The translations under genes and the position numbers were made by a program. A stretch of DNA of 64,000 bases from NCBI GenBank assembly GCA_015698045.1, contig BLAL01000183.1, positions 310,001 to 374,000 on the forward strand, given 5' to 3'. This DNA comes from Rhizophagus clarus. Its lineage: Eukaryota > Glomeromycota > Glomeromycetes > Glomerales > Glomeraceae. The notes beneath the pieces were generated by a model. That model searched no databases. It was not told the origin of the DNA and saw only the letters and a list, made by a program, of their open reading frames with translations. Within the stretch, counting starts at the first letter, position 1. Every line of letters begins with the position of its first letter. Below, piece after piece: positions 35,446 through 47,379 of the stretch.

Positions 35446-37009
35446 GAATTGCAAATCAATCTAATTGGTTCGGCAATCCCGATTCTTGGTCCATTTTTGT
35501 CAAGGCACAGCTTGGTAATTAAGCTATTTTGATAATAACACATGACAATGATGTCAAGACCAATGTATTTTATCAAATACTAAAATATAATTTTATTTTT
35601 GCTAATTCTCTAATTAAATTTGGTATTAAGGGGTATAATTATACTAGAAAATTTTTTCAAATTCAATTAATCCGATTCTTGAAACATGTCAATCGACTTA
35701 CTAATAAATCTCATATATCATCACGAATTCGAAAGATCCAAATAATTTAAGTAGAGATGTAGCAATTTCCTATTCACAGATCAAAATGCGAGAGTTATAA
35801 AAAAAGTGTCTTAGTTGTTCGCAAATGCAACAACATCAAAATTTAACACTTGGCCTATTCTTTCGAATATATCAAAAATTAGGAAAAACTATATTTCATT
35901 TTTTTTTTATATATTTTCTTTCAAGTCGTCAATTTCTAGTACATCAGTATCATTTAAAGCTGTTAACGAGATATCAAATATTTATTATTTTATCTTTTAT
36001 TGAGTCGCTTACAATAATACGTTGAGTTATAGCATATATACGTTTATTCTAACAATCAGTCATGGTTAAAATTACTTGTTAATTAATAGAATTGTTTTAA
36101 TAAATCTTTAATTCTTCTTTTGCCCTTGGCAGTTGGCACAGACGTACAGTTTGTTAATACCACGTGACTAGATAGTGCATAAATGTCACCCGACGTGATT
36201 GGCAGGAGCTATAAAGTTTGTTTGCGTTTACCGCGTTTACCATGCACGTTCTACAAATCGGTGATTTCCAATTTGTTTACGTTTACTATAAATTTGCTCG
36301 TGAGTATGGTACATTTGCGTACGTTTACCACGCTTTCTTTCTTTTTTCTCCACGTTTTAGTACGATGCAACAAATTTTCTTTGTTGCCTTTCGTTTTTTT
36401 CGTTAATGGTTGACGATATTTTTCGCCTTATTTTTCGCCTTATTTTCGTCGGCTTAACAAAGTAAGCATATTTCTTTTCGCCAATTATATTTCCTGTCGG
36501 AAAAACCAGCTTCCGTAAGTATAACTTTATCAAGCTTCAAATGTGTTATTACTAATTTGGACATGTTATTTATGATAATGATATAATATTTAGTTTATTA
36601 ATATATTTTAATTAATTCATTGATATACTTTATTGATATATTTTAATTAATTTATTGATATTTTTAATTATTAATTGTTTACTGATATATTTTAATTAAT
36701 TTATTGATATATTCTATTAATTGATAACGCTATAATATTTAGTTTATTGATATATTTTAATTAATTGATAGCGATATAATATCTAGTTTACTGATATATT
36801 TAAATATTGATTGATTTATCTTAATTTAATTAATGTAGTTTACTGATTATTTTAAATAATACATTTTAATTAATTGAAAGCGATATAATATCAAGTTTAT
36901 TTAATTTATTGATTTATTTTAATTAATATTGATAGCGATATATTTTATTAAATGATAACGAGTCTTATTAATTTAATCTATCTTTTATTTTAATCAGACG
37001 ATAACGAAA
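35406..37009. promoter_or_regulatory. Divergent intergenic region between E3 transposase and accessory gene
   Basis: About 1.6 kb separates the two start codons. Directly upstream of the transposase ATG is a pure 37-base T tract (35406-35442). 36190-36350 repeats CGTTTAC (gcgtttaccgcgtttacc, tacgtttac, cgtacgtttaccacg), a candidate regulator site. 36555-36960 is a degenerate repeat of 'gatatattttaattaatt' with 'gcgatataatat'. Exon-like stretches with GTAAGT donors at about 36514 and 37024 suggest 5' untranslated exons of the accessory gene. Confidence 0.5.
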
Positions 37010-37094
37010 ATGGTTCAGAAGACGTAAGTAACGGTTATATATAGAGCCTTTGTTTCTTGTTTAATCTTTAAATTATCAAATTATCAATATCATA

Positions 37095-39144
37095 ATGAGA
37101 AAATTCAAACCTTTAAATTTAATTCCTATTTCTCGTGATGGCTCTCATCCTCATATTAGATCTCAACGAAATGAATCTAGTTCCCGTTCCCAATCTCGTC
37201 AATCTCGGCATCAAACTCATATTAATCGATCTCGTAGTCGCTCAAAATCTCGCTCAACGACTCGTCAACCTCGATCTCGCCCATCTCGATCCAAATCTCG
37301 TTATTATCATTCCGAATCCCAACGATCGCGTTCCCATCGCTCTCGCTCCCCTCATCGTTCCCAACGATCGCGTTCCCATCGCTCTCGCTCCCCTCATCGT
37401 TCCCATCATTCTCATTCTCATCAACGTCGATCTCGCTCCCCTCATCGTTCCCATCATTCTCGTTCCCATCAACGTCGATCTCGATCTCGCTCTCATTCCC
37501 CTCATCGACATCAATCACGCTCTCAATCTCAACATAATCGAAACTATCAAAATGTCTCTAGAGGGAGATCAATTACAAAAAGTAATATTGTTTTATATTA
37601 GTGCTAATTAAATTTCATTTTACTTATACTATACCAATTTAACGTTATTGTTATAGGATCTTTAACCGATCTATCTTTAACAATTCCTTCTTCTTCACCT
37701 CCAGCGAGCGGTAGTATTTCTTTCACGTTTCTTTACTTACTTGCACGTAAAATTTTTTATACTAAATGATTTATATTAAATACTGATTTATAATAGGTGC
37801 TAACAACAGAGAAGTCAGCGAATTAAGAAGCATGATTTCAAATCTTACCAAACGTGTGGAAGTGCTAACGGAAGAAAGAACGAGTGAAGGACCAAGAAAT
37901 AGAAGCCTATCCCCAGTTCTGTCCAGAGAGAATCGGCGTGCCCTTCCTCCAATAACTGATAAAAATTTCAAAAAAACCGTTCATGTAAATATATCTTTAT
38001 TTTATTAAATATTTCTCTTTTGTATTGATCGTTAAAAAATGAGTGTTATATTAAATAGGATGAGGTAATCCATATTATAAACAACCTCGATTCGTCGATT
38101 CTTTTCGACACGTCAAAGACATTTAGTAAACAAAAAAAGTCGATAAATAAGAAGCTTCTACCAGCCGTCAAAGCAGCGATGCCTCCTTCATTAGAGGTAT
38201 ACGATACAGAACTTTTAAAAGTAATAAAACAGCTACACAAATCACGGCGGGAGATTTGGAAATTAAAAAAGGAGGGTAAGATAGATGAACACAATAAACG
38301 GCAACACATGACGTCGAGGAGAGATCAGGTGTGAAATTCATTATTTAAAATGACAATGTATATAATCTATTAATTATTTTAATTTACTCTTTAATAGAAA
38401 ATGACAAGAAGACGCAAAGGTCTCCAACACATGATCTTCACGCAAGACAGCATTCTAGATGATTGTCGTCCTGAAAATATGACTAGGGAAGTATTTATTA
38501 AAGATTGCGAAAAGGCAGTAAATACCGCAGAAGTCCATTCGGATGAATGGTCTACTGAAGACGAAGTTCTGGCAAATGAAGAGCGTAACGATAACATAAG
38601 ATCAGGAAGGTTGATAAGTACAAATTCTGTAATTAAGATTCACAATAAGGAGTGGAGGTCTTCTAGAGTACGTAAAGTTGCGAAAGTTTAAAACATAGGC
38701 GTTTATGCTAATAAGTTATAAATTTATCATTAGGTTAAAAGAATCTTATTTCGAGCGGACGAGATCGGAGTAAGCATCGGAACCGGGTTAAGTCGCAAAC
38801 GTTACCGTCTAGACGATATCGATAAAAAAAGCAGACCAACACAAGACATGGCTAATTGGTGGATATCATCAAGGTGGATTGAACCAGAATCTGATGATGA
38901 TGATGATGATGAGGATAACGACGGTGATAATAACGATGATGATAATAATGGTAATGATGATAATAACGATGATGACAATAATGGTAATGGTGATAATAAC
39001 GATGATGGCAATAATGGTAATGCTGATAAAAATGATGGAACTAATGAAGAACAAAACGATGATAATAATGGTAATTTAGAAGTAGATGAGCACCAAGGTC
39101 CCTTTTACTTAGAAGTACCGGTCGATATCAGAAGACGTACATAA
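37095..39144 (+). CDS. E3 accessory protein, 6 exons, 559 aa, SR-like N-terminus
   Basis: Exons are 37095-37581, 37657-37710, 37797-37984, 38059-38328, 38398-38667 and 38734-39144; all introns are GT-AG and the frame is open throughout. An alternative upstream start exon (ATG at 37010, donor at 37024) would join in frame as MVQKTKFKPL. Residues 20-150 are an Arg/Ser/His repeat (SRSPHRSHHSRSHQRRSRS) like splicing-factor RS domains. A short coiled coil follows (ELRSMISNLTKRVEVLTEER), then a basic region. The segment EVHSDEWSTEDEVLAN … IHNKEWRSSRVKRILF aligns with the E2 accessory protein (YHSEEWEKTDTEEED … IYGRWWRSSALCRLL). The C-terminus is an Asp/Asn tract (about 70 aa). It may be the DNA-binding second protein of the element; that is inference from its place. 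Confidence 0.75.
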
Positions 39145-39530
39145 TTTAGGTATTTGTTTCATCATTTAAAATCAACTGCTTGTATTTTGAGTGATTTAAA
39201 TTCCGTTGTTTATAAATTAACTCTCTAATATCGTTTCTATCCTATTAATCTCTTTTTTAGAGCACTGGTTATTTTATAGCCATTTATAAGTAACATGACG
39301 AGATAAATATGATTTTAATATATTTTATATAAACATTCTATACATAATAATAATATAATAATAAGAACAATATAGTAATATAATAATAATAATATGGACA
39401 ATATAATAATATAATAATAATAAATATATCATAAATTGCAGTATATATTATAAAATAATAGCATACATATTATATATCATACATATTAAATATTAAATAT
39501 AAATCAATTATCGAAAATGGAAAAATAAAA
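39145..39530. other. E3 interval without gene, TA-rich
   Basis: 3' flank of the accessory gene. 39320-39490 is a low-complexity ATAATA/TATAT run. No gene is seen. Confidence 0.5.
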
Positions 39531-39531
39531 T

Positions 39532-40176
39532 AAAACCGGACAATAATAGTAATTATGAATTACGAGAAAATCGATAATAGAAAGATCCGATATATAAATC
39601 GGCATAAACTATTTTTGAAATGTTTCTACCGAGCTAAAAAACCGGACAATAATAGTAATTATGAATTATGAGAAAATAGATAATAGAAAGATCCGATATA
39701 TAAATCGGCATAAACTATTTTTGAAATGTTTATACTGAATTAAACTTGGCAATCCGATTTTAGGAGATTTGGCATGATTATTTAAAAATCGGCGTTCTGA
39801 TTTTGCGAGAATCGGCAATTATAATTTTAAAACGGTATTCCGATTTATGTCGATAAAAATAAAAGAATTTCCGATTGCCAACAATACGTGCCATAAAATC
39901 GGCAGCAAAATGCCATAAATAGGACAAATATAGCTATAAACCGGCAGTCTTATTTTTAGCTATCGACATGTTTATTTTAAAATCGGAATGCCGATTTTCG
40001 CAAAATCTGCCAAAATCGGCATTCCGATTTTTTGTTCATAAATAACGTATTTCCGATCACAAACAATTCGCGCCATAAAATCGGCTTTAAAAAGCCACAA
40101 ATCAGACAAATATATCCAAAAATCGGTTAAAAATCGGACTGCCGATTTTTGACGATTTTTTTTCATTCGACCTGTG
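39532..40176. repeat. E3 right subterminal repeats and TIR
   Basis: A unit of about 106 bp ('aaccggacaataatagtaat', 'aaagatccgatatataaatc') occurs at 39533 and 39639. Then AAATCGGC/GCCGATTTT motifs in both orientations continue to the terminal inverted repeat at 40152-40176. Confidence 0.8.
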
Positions 40177-41092
40177 AATGGTTCTGACGTTTCTATTATG
40201 TAAATTGAAAAAAAAACGCCAAAACCATTTGTTCTGGCGTTTCTTTCATGTAAATCGAAAAAAACGTCGCAACAAATAGTTCTGGCGTTTCTATTATGAA
40301 AATTTGAAAAAAAAATGCTAGAGCCAATGGTTCTGGCATTTCTATTATGCAAATTTAAAAAAAAAATGCCAAAACTATTTGTTCCAGTATTTCTTTATTT
40401 AAAATTGAAAATAAAATGCCAGAACAAATGACATTTTTTTTTCAATTTACATTATAGAAACGCTGGAACCAGAATCATTTATTCTGGCATTTCTATTATG
40501 AAAATTTGAAAAAAAATGCCCGAGTCAATGGTTCTGGCGTTTCTATTATGTAAATTGGAAAATAAAAACGCCAGAACCATTTGTTCTGGCATTTCTTTAT
40601 GTAAAATTGAAAAAAAATGCTGGAACAAATGGTTCCAGCATTTCTATTATGAAGATTCAAAAAAAAATGCTGGAGCCAATGGTTCCAGCATTTCTATTAT
40701 GTAAATTGGAAAAAAAAATGCCAAAACCATTTGTTCTGGCATTTTTTTATGTAAAATTGAAAAAAAAAATGCCAGAACAAATGGTTCTAGCGTTTCTATT
40801 ATGAAGATTCAAAAAAAAATGCTGGAGCCAATAGTTCCAGTGTTTCTATTATGTAAATTAGAAAAAAAAATGCCAGAACCATTTATTCTGGCGTTTCTTT
40901 ATGTAAAATTAAAAAAAAATGCCAGAACAAATGGTTCCAGTGTTTCTATTATGAAGATTCGAAAAAAAATGCTAGAGCCAATGGTTCTGGCATTCCTATT
41001 ATGCAAATTGAAAAAAAACGTCAAAGCCAATGGTTCCAGTGTTTCTATTATGTAAATTGAAAAAAAAACGCCAGAAACATTTATTCTGGCGT
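40177..41092. repeat. Hairpin satellite H, right part
   Basis: This continues 29155-30368 after the E3 insertion, with the same GCCAGAAC…GTTCTGGC units. Before E3 the array was about 2.1 kb long. In one stretch near 40430-40460 a unit appears in opposite orientation. Confidence 0.9.
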
Positions 41093-41695
41093 TTCTAAAA
41101 TCATGTAAAACTAATAATCAAATAAAAAAATATTTTTTTTATACTAATATAAATTGCCGTAACTTAATAATAAAATAGGTTTAGACACGTCAAATCATCT
41201 GATCATAAAAAGGCACATGTGATACTAATCTAAAAATAACACATTTCTTTTACATCAACTCATAATTTAAGCTTACTAAAATTGGCAAGTATTCTGTTTG
41301 GCATTTCTACCCGTTTTAGTTTTTTGGTTTACCAAACAAGATTTATCGATATCAATAACTGATAAAAAAATATCTGCGACAGTTTTACGATTCAAAAAAA
41401 AAAATCAATAATTTTTTTTTTATAAAAAATTAGTTAAAACCGTTTTATTCTTTAATAAAAACTTTAATTTTATAATTAACTTTTCACCATATAGAACTTT
41501 TTTATAAATATTTTTCACATATAAAAAACGAAAAAAAACATTATTTTTTTTTCAATTATCTTTTAGCGAAACATATTACTAATGTTTTATTCTATTTTTT
41601 TAAATGCATATAATTTGGTAGAAATTCCAATAATACTTTTTTTTTAAAAATATTTTTTTTTCCAACAAAACTATAAAAAATTAATTTTTTTTTAT
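41093..41695. other. Gene-free AT-rich interval
   Basis: No gene, TIR or repeat is supported. Confidence 0.4.
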
Positions 41696-41699
41696 GTTT

Positions 41700-42450
41700 A
41701 GAATGTCTCTTGGACTTGGAAATACTTGGAATTTAGCTTCTTGGATACCTGACATGGAAATGTAAACAGAAATGTAAGTAGAATGGAAAGTGAGAGGGAA
41801 TTTTTTGAATTGGGAATGTTACTAACTTTACCTTTCTTTTTTTATTTTTAAGAGCTTTCAACTGTGACCTATTGAATACCAGAAGGATGAATAGTGAGTA
41901 TACATAGAATGGGAAGGAAGATGGTATTTTTTAAAAAATTGGAAATGTTACTAATGTTCCTTTTCTTGTTTTTTCTTTAGGGACATGGACTTTAGCTTCT
42001 TGGATATTGAGCTTTAGCAGAAATGTAAATATAGTGGTTGAATGAGATGGATCTTTTTTTGATTTGAGAACATTACTGACATTTTCTTTCTTTTTTTTTT
42101 CTTTAGAGACACGGACTTCAACCTTCTTTTAATATCAAATTTCAGTGGGTAAGTAGAATGGAGGGGAGATTCTTTTTTTGATTCAAGAACATTATTAATA
42201 ATCCTTTTTTGTTTTTTTTTAGGGCAGATTTCAGCTTCTTAGATATTGAGTTTTGGCAGAGATGTAAACATAGTGGTTGAATGAGAGGGGCCTTCTTTTG
42301 ATTTGGAACATTACTGATGGGTTTTTTCCTTTTTTTTCTTTAGGGACGTGAACTTTAGCCTTTCTTTGATACCAGATTTCAGTGAGAATGTAAGTAGAAT
42401 GGAGGAGAGGTTCTTTTTTTTTTTCTTTAGGATACCTGGGTTTGTGTTTT
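41700..42450 (+). repeat. Mini-exon/mini-intron satellite, array C (diverged)
   Basis: About five or six units of 105-130 bp carry exon-like text around 'acttcagcttcttggatat' and 'tggcagagatgtaaacatag'. They end in GTAAGTAGAATGG or similar, with AT-rich spacers holding GGAATGTTACTAAC or a decayed form, and a TTTTCTTTAG-type acceptor. Units are more diverged than arrays A, B and D. One spacer has the exact branch-like TACTAAC near 41820. Confidence 0.65.
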
Positions 42451-42472
42451 TTAGCAATTACCTATCAGTACT

Positions 42473-44768
42473 TAAAGCTCCGCATGAGCTGAGCCAGCTT
42501 GCAAGCTGGCTCAAGCTTTTCAAGCTGAGCCAAGCCAAACCATGATTAAATTGGCTTGGTGGCTCACAAGCCAGCTTAAAAAAGCTTGAGTCAGGTATTA
42601 GGCTTGGCTTGATAAACTCAAGCTGGCAGTGGGCTTGGCTTGAAAAGCTCAAGCCGGCTCATGAGCCAGATCAAGCTTGGCAATTTTTTATAAAAAACAC
42701 CAGTACCAATAGTTCTGACAAATTTATATATAAAAAATGCCAGAACTATTTGTTCTGGTACTTTTTGCAATTTTATGAATAAAAAACGTCAGTACCAATA
42801 GTTCTGGCATTTTTTTTTTATGATTTTATAATACAAAATACTGTTAACGCTATAACGAATTATTTGGTATAAAGGCAGGGTCATGTGACTTGCTGATCTA
42901 ATCAGATAATCTGAATATCTGATCTTTTTTTTAATCATTTATCAGTTTATTTTTGTAGTGTTGCCAGACAAAAAGCACGATCAGATTTTTGGAATTAAGG
43001 TAAGGGAGGAGTTGGGGGAAATGTTTCGGTGCTTTTTTAACTAATTAAGTATTAACTTTTTTTTTACTTTTTGTAGTGTTACCAGACGAAAAGCATGACC
43101 GGACTTTTGGAATTAAGGTAAGGGAGGGTAGGGAAGTGTTTTTTGGTATTTTTTTTAACTAATTAATTAATTATTTTTGTTATTTTTTTGTAGTGTTGCC
43201 AGACAAAAGGTATGACCGAACTTTTGAAATTAAGGTAAGGGAGGGGTTGGGGGAGGTGTTTCGTTGTTTTTTTAACTAATTAATTAATTATTTTTTATTT
43301 TTATTTTTTGTAATATTGCCGGACGAAAGATATGACCGGACTTTTGGAATTAAGGTAAGGGAGGGTGGGAAGTGTTTTTCAGTGTTTTTTTTAACTAATT
43401 AATTAATTATTTTTTATTTTTATTTTTTGTAGTGTTGCTGGACGAAAGGCACGACTAGACTTTTGGAATTAAGGTAAGAAAGGCGGGTTGGGGAAGGTAT
43501 TTCATTGTTTTTTTTAATTAATTAAGTATTAACTTTTTTTTTATTTTTTTGTAGTGTTGCCGAATGAAAGGTATGACCAGACTTTTGGAATTAAGGTGAG
43601 GGAGGGTGGGGGAAGTGTTTTTTGGTAATTTTTTTTAACTAATTAATTAATTATTTTTTTTTTTATTTTTTTATAGTGTTGACAGATGAAAAGCATGACC
43701 GGACTTTTGGAATTAAGGTAAGGGAGAGTTGGGGAAGGTGTTTCGTTGTTTTTTTTTAATTAATTAAGTATTAACTTTTTTTTTACTTTTTGTAGTATTG
43801 CCAGACGAAAAGTATGACCAGACTTTTGGAATTAAGGTAAGGAAGGATGGGAGAAGTGTTTTTCGGTAATTTTTTTAACTAATTAATTAATTATTTTTTT
43901 TTTATTTTTTGTAGTGTTGCCAGATGAAAAGCATGACCAGACTTTTGGAATTAAGGTAAGGGAGGGTGGGTGAGGTGTCTTTCGTTGTTCTTTTTTTTAA
44001 CTAATAATTATTTTTTTTTACTTTTTGTAGTATTGCCGAACAAAAAGCACGACTGAACTTTTAGAATTAAGGTAAGGGAGGGTGAATGAGGTGTCTTTCG
44101 TTGTTCTTTTTTTTAACTAATTAATTATTTTTTTTTATTTTTTGTAGTGTTGCCGGGTGAAAAACACGACCAGACTTTTAGAATTAGGGTATTAAAAACT
44201 GAAAAAGAATAATAAAAATAAATAAATTTGGTATAAAATACCAAAAAAAAGTGAAAAAATAAATAAAATAAAATAAATTTTGGTAAATACCAAGTAATTT
44301 AATTTACTGAAATTAGTATTTTTTAAAAATAAATCCATGTATATCTATTATTATAAACTCTACGCAAACATAATATGTGAGTTACTCCCAAATTGACCGA
44401 TCTACGCAAACTCAATTTGTAAGTTTAAAAAGTAATTTCATATAAACTCTATGCAAACCCGTATGTGAGTTATATTAGTATTATTCGGGATCCTGCTGAG
44501 ACCATTAGTTTCATGTTTTTTTTTTATAACTTTACATATAAAAACGCCTAGTTTTGGCTTTTTTTTTGATAATAAAGCTTGAGCTAGCTTGAGCCAGCTC
44601 AAGCTCAACTTGGCTTGAGCCAGAATTTTTCATGGCTCAGCTTGGCTTGAATGAATTGAGCCAAGATTTTTTGTGGCTTGACTCATTTTGGCTCAAGCCA
44701 GAATTTTTTTTTCAAGCCAAGCCAAGCCAGACTGTAGCTTGACTTGAGCTGGCTCATGCGGAACTTTA
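42473..44768. mobile_element. hAT-like non-autonomous element carrying array D, 2296 bp, TSD TCAGTACT
   Basis: The 8-bp repeat TCAGTACT lies at 42465-42472 and 44769-44776. The TIR is TAAAGCTCCGCATGAGC against TAAAGTTCCGCATGAGC. An 8-bp TSD with TIRs of this length fits hAT. Both ends (42473-42680 and 44575-44768) are dense with inverted and direct AAGCTTGAGCC/GGCTCAAGC motifs, like subterminal transposase sites. There is no coding gene. The interior contains a short hairpin stretch (42690-42835, CCAGAAC-type, related to satellite H) and array D. Confidence 0.88.
42957..44195 (+). repeat. Mini-exon/mini-intron satellite, array D (11 units)
   Basis: There are eleven units with a period of 116-122 bp. 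The exon-like part is 41 nt (TGTTGCCAGACGAAAAGCAT and 21 more, ending GGAATTAAG), preceded by TTTTTGTAG and followed by GTAAGGGAGGG. The 'GGAATTAAGG' block recurs at 42991, 43109, 43226, 43346, 43465, 43587, 43709, 43828, 43947, 44063 and 44179. Spacers contain TTTTTAACTAATTAATTAATT before a T-rich tract and TAG. Because 41 is not a multiple of three, joined units cannot keep one frame, so a repeat protein is unlikely. Confidence 0.85.
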
Positions 44769-44776
44769 TCAGTACT

Positions 44777-46712
44777 AGAATTTGGGATTCTGAACAAGAA
44801 ATATCAAGATAAAAGGGGGAGAGTATTTTATTTTAATATTTCTTTTCATTTTTCTTTGGAAATATCCACTTGTATTTGAACAGTGAATTTTATATAAATA
44901 GCATATATTATATATTATAATTAAAAGTATAAAATAGTATATATAATGTTTATAAATGATTATAAAAGTAATAAAAAATTGATGCATATCGGTATATTTG
45001 TTTTCTTATAATCAACATAATTTTATAATATGGATCACATGTCAATATTAAATACGTTTAAAAGTATATAAAAATTCCTATATTGCGTAAAATTAGATAA
45101 ATGTAAATTAGATAATTTTATAAAATTTATCATGAAAAAAAATTTTTTTAATAATATTCAGAGTCGTAAATACTTTTATATTCACAGCTACTGTGACTAT
45201 ATAAATTTTTATTTTACTCTTTATTTTATTAAAGTACACTTACTCTCTAATAATATACATTAAAATTACTGTACAGATGAGAAATGGGTTTTTTGTTAGT
45301 GAAATGGGTTTTTGGCATCTATTTTACATTGAATAATTTAAGTTTCGCAAATGTAAATTTTTTACTCAACTTATTATTTAGTCAAATGACAGTTTATCAA
45401 GTGACTTTTTAGTATTACAGATCAGGTTTGGGTAATAAAAATTATGAAAATCATCAAAATTTAGTAATTAATGCAAGGTAGACAAATCCGCCGATATGAT
45501 TATTAAACTTTGACCTGTAATATTAATTAAAATTCTTACTAAATTCTTTAAAATAAACTGATAGAAATAATCAGTACATATTACTTTATCATTTTATCTT
45601 TAATTTCTTCTTTTTACTATTTAATTTATAATTTATAAAGTTTGAAAACCACATAATATTATTGTCATTTATAGGTGATAGCCACCATACACATAAATGA
45701 GTTTTCATAATTATAGTGTTTACTAATTATACAAAAATTGTGAAATAGAGTGGAATCTGATACATGTGAAATATAAACTTGTTTTTCTCATTAATAAATG
45801 TATATTTTTTTTACTTTATTCTTTTTTCTTAAAGTTTATTGCATATATAACTTAATTTTTACTCTATAATAATAAATTTTGAAACTGTAGTGTTCAGATA
45901 TTTCTTGTTAATTATTTGTATAATATAAACATTTTGCTATATGAAGCATAATTCTTTTGACAATAAATAAGCAAAATTTTTAACTTATTATAATTTCTTA
46001 ACTTTATTGTTACATATATTGTACGATTTTTATAACATCCAAATGAGTTTTCATAATTTTAATATATATCAATCATGCAAAAAGTAAGAAATAAGATAAA
46101 AAATTGAAGTATATATAATTTAAATACTTTTTGTAATACTAAACATATGATTTTTTTTAGCTTATTCTTTTTCTTTAAGTATTTTTATATATATGGCTTA
46201 ATTTTTATAAATTCCAGATAAAATAAAATAATTTTAGTGTTTACTTATTTATTGCCAAACAGTTGTGAAATGTTACCATAAATTTTAATATGAAAATGCC
46301 AATCTTATCTGGATCGTCAATTAAATTAAATTTCTTACTAAAAAAATTTTTTTTTAATAAAATTTCTGTTTTAAAAAAATTTAGTAATTAAATTTTATTA
46401 TATGTAATATTATATATAATTTTTTAAATGATTCTTTAAAAAAAAAATATAATTAATAATTATTATATTAAAATAAGAATGATTTATTTAATAAATATTA
46501 AAAATTTTAAACTATTATAAAATATTTTAATAATTAAATATTTTAAAAAAATTTAAGTTACTAAAAATTTAAAGTAAAATTTAATGTAATTTTAAAAAAT
46601 TATACTACTATATATACAAAATAAAATCATAAAATAAAAAGAGTTGATAAAATTACTAGTAAATTTAAAATTTTGTGAAAAAACCTATTAAAAGTAAGCA
46701 AAATCCTAAAAT
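44777..46712. other. Gene-free AT-rich interval
   Basis: I read both strands and found only short frames. No convincing TIR, repeat or RNA gene. Confidence 0.4.
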
Positions 46713-47379
46713 AGTAAGATTAGTGCTCTGAAAAAGTTGAGTTGAGTCGATTATTAGGCAGAATTGTACTCAACTCAAAAAATTTAAGTCTAGTTTAAGG
46801 TTGCCTGCCAAAATTAGGTAGTTTAAGCCAAGGCCGAAACTTTTTTATAGCCAAAAGTTTAGGCAATTAAAAGTAAATTTGCCAAAATTATAATGCTAAA
46901 ATTATTACCGAAATGCCAAAATTTGGCTGAAATTATAAGCTGGCTTTAATGTCATAATTCTGGCCAAATAAAGGATTGATATAGAAATTTCCTTTTTAGA
47001 TTCTTGTATAATTACTGTGTAACTCAATTCTCCAATTTTACTGGGAATCAAAATTTCCTTTTTTTGGATATTTGTGTAATGTCATGTGATTTAATGCCGT
47101 AATTTCACCCAATTTAATTTTGGCCAAAATTAAGAATAGTTTCAGCTTTAGTTTTGGAATGGATTTGATTGGCCGAAACCTTTCAGAATTTTCTTTTTAG
47201 TTTCGATAGGCAATATTAGTCTAGTTGAGTCAAGTTAAAATAATAATTTTTTTAGACTCAACTTGACTCAACTCATAAAAATATCAACTCAAATCGATTC
47301 GATTTGGATTGATTATACCCAAGTTAGTAAAATTATACGGAGAGTTAATAAAAACGTTAAAAAAATGTTACCAGTTCAT

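Larger units (their letters stand above)
30369..40176 (-). mobile_element. E3: apparently intact CACTA-type transposon, 9808 bp, TSD AAT
   Basis: The TIR begins CACAGGTCGAATGAAAAA at the left and the right end is its exact complement; the match covers 24 bp. TSD AAT lies at 30366-30368 and 40177-40179, and the flanks rejoin to a normal hairpin-satellite unit (gagctaatggttctg). Subterminal repeats with GCCGATTTT fill both ends. It encodes a transposase on the minus strand (32189-35405) and a divergent six-exon accessory gene on the plus strand (37095-39144), both open throughout. CAC… termini, 3-bp TSD and a Tnp2-type transposase place it in the CACTA (EnSpm/CMC) superfamily. Intact genes and near-perfect TIRs suggest a recent insertion. 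Confidence 0.93.

Noticed and set aside
35403-35576. Longer transposase N-terminus (58 extra residues including a poly-lysine run)
   Set aside because: The lysines are only the translated T tract. The ATG right after it gives the Cys/His cluster at the position seen in the E2 protein.
37135-37611. Second plus-strand frame and long minus-strand frames (37222-37518) over the RS-coding exon, giving L/I/P-rich or acidic repeat proteins
   Set aside because: They are shadows of the CATCGT/TCTCGC-type codon repeat of exon 1. Only the RS frame joins five further exons in phase.
38869-39079. Overlapping frames of Met/Ile or Ser/Leu repeats over 38.8-39.1 kb
   Set aside because: Shadows of the Asp/Asn codon repeat in exon 6 of the E3 accessory gene.
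40516-41055. Apparent 35-residue repeat protein (LEKKMPE… LAFLLCKL) across the hairpin satellite
   Set aside because: Open frames arise because the repeat unit lacks stops in some phases. Units alternate orientation and the frame changes from unit to unit; there is no start context or conserved frame.
29040-41260. TIRs around satellite H as a whole (TAGTAT near 29098 and 41225)
   Set aside because: Only about six bases match and no TSD is found, so I do not call an element.
42957-44195. Array D as a real multi-exon host gene
   Set aside because: Exon-like units are 41 nt, not a multiple of three, and nearly identical, so joined units shift frame and hit stops. It lies inside a transposon with a TSD.
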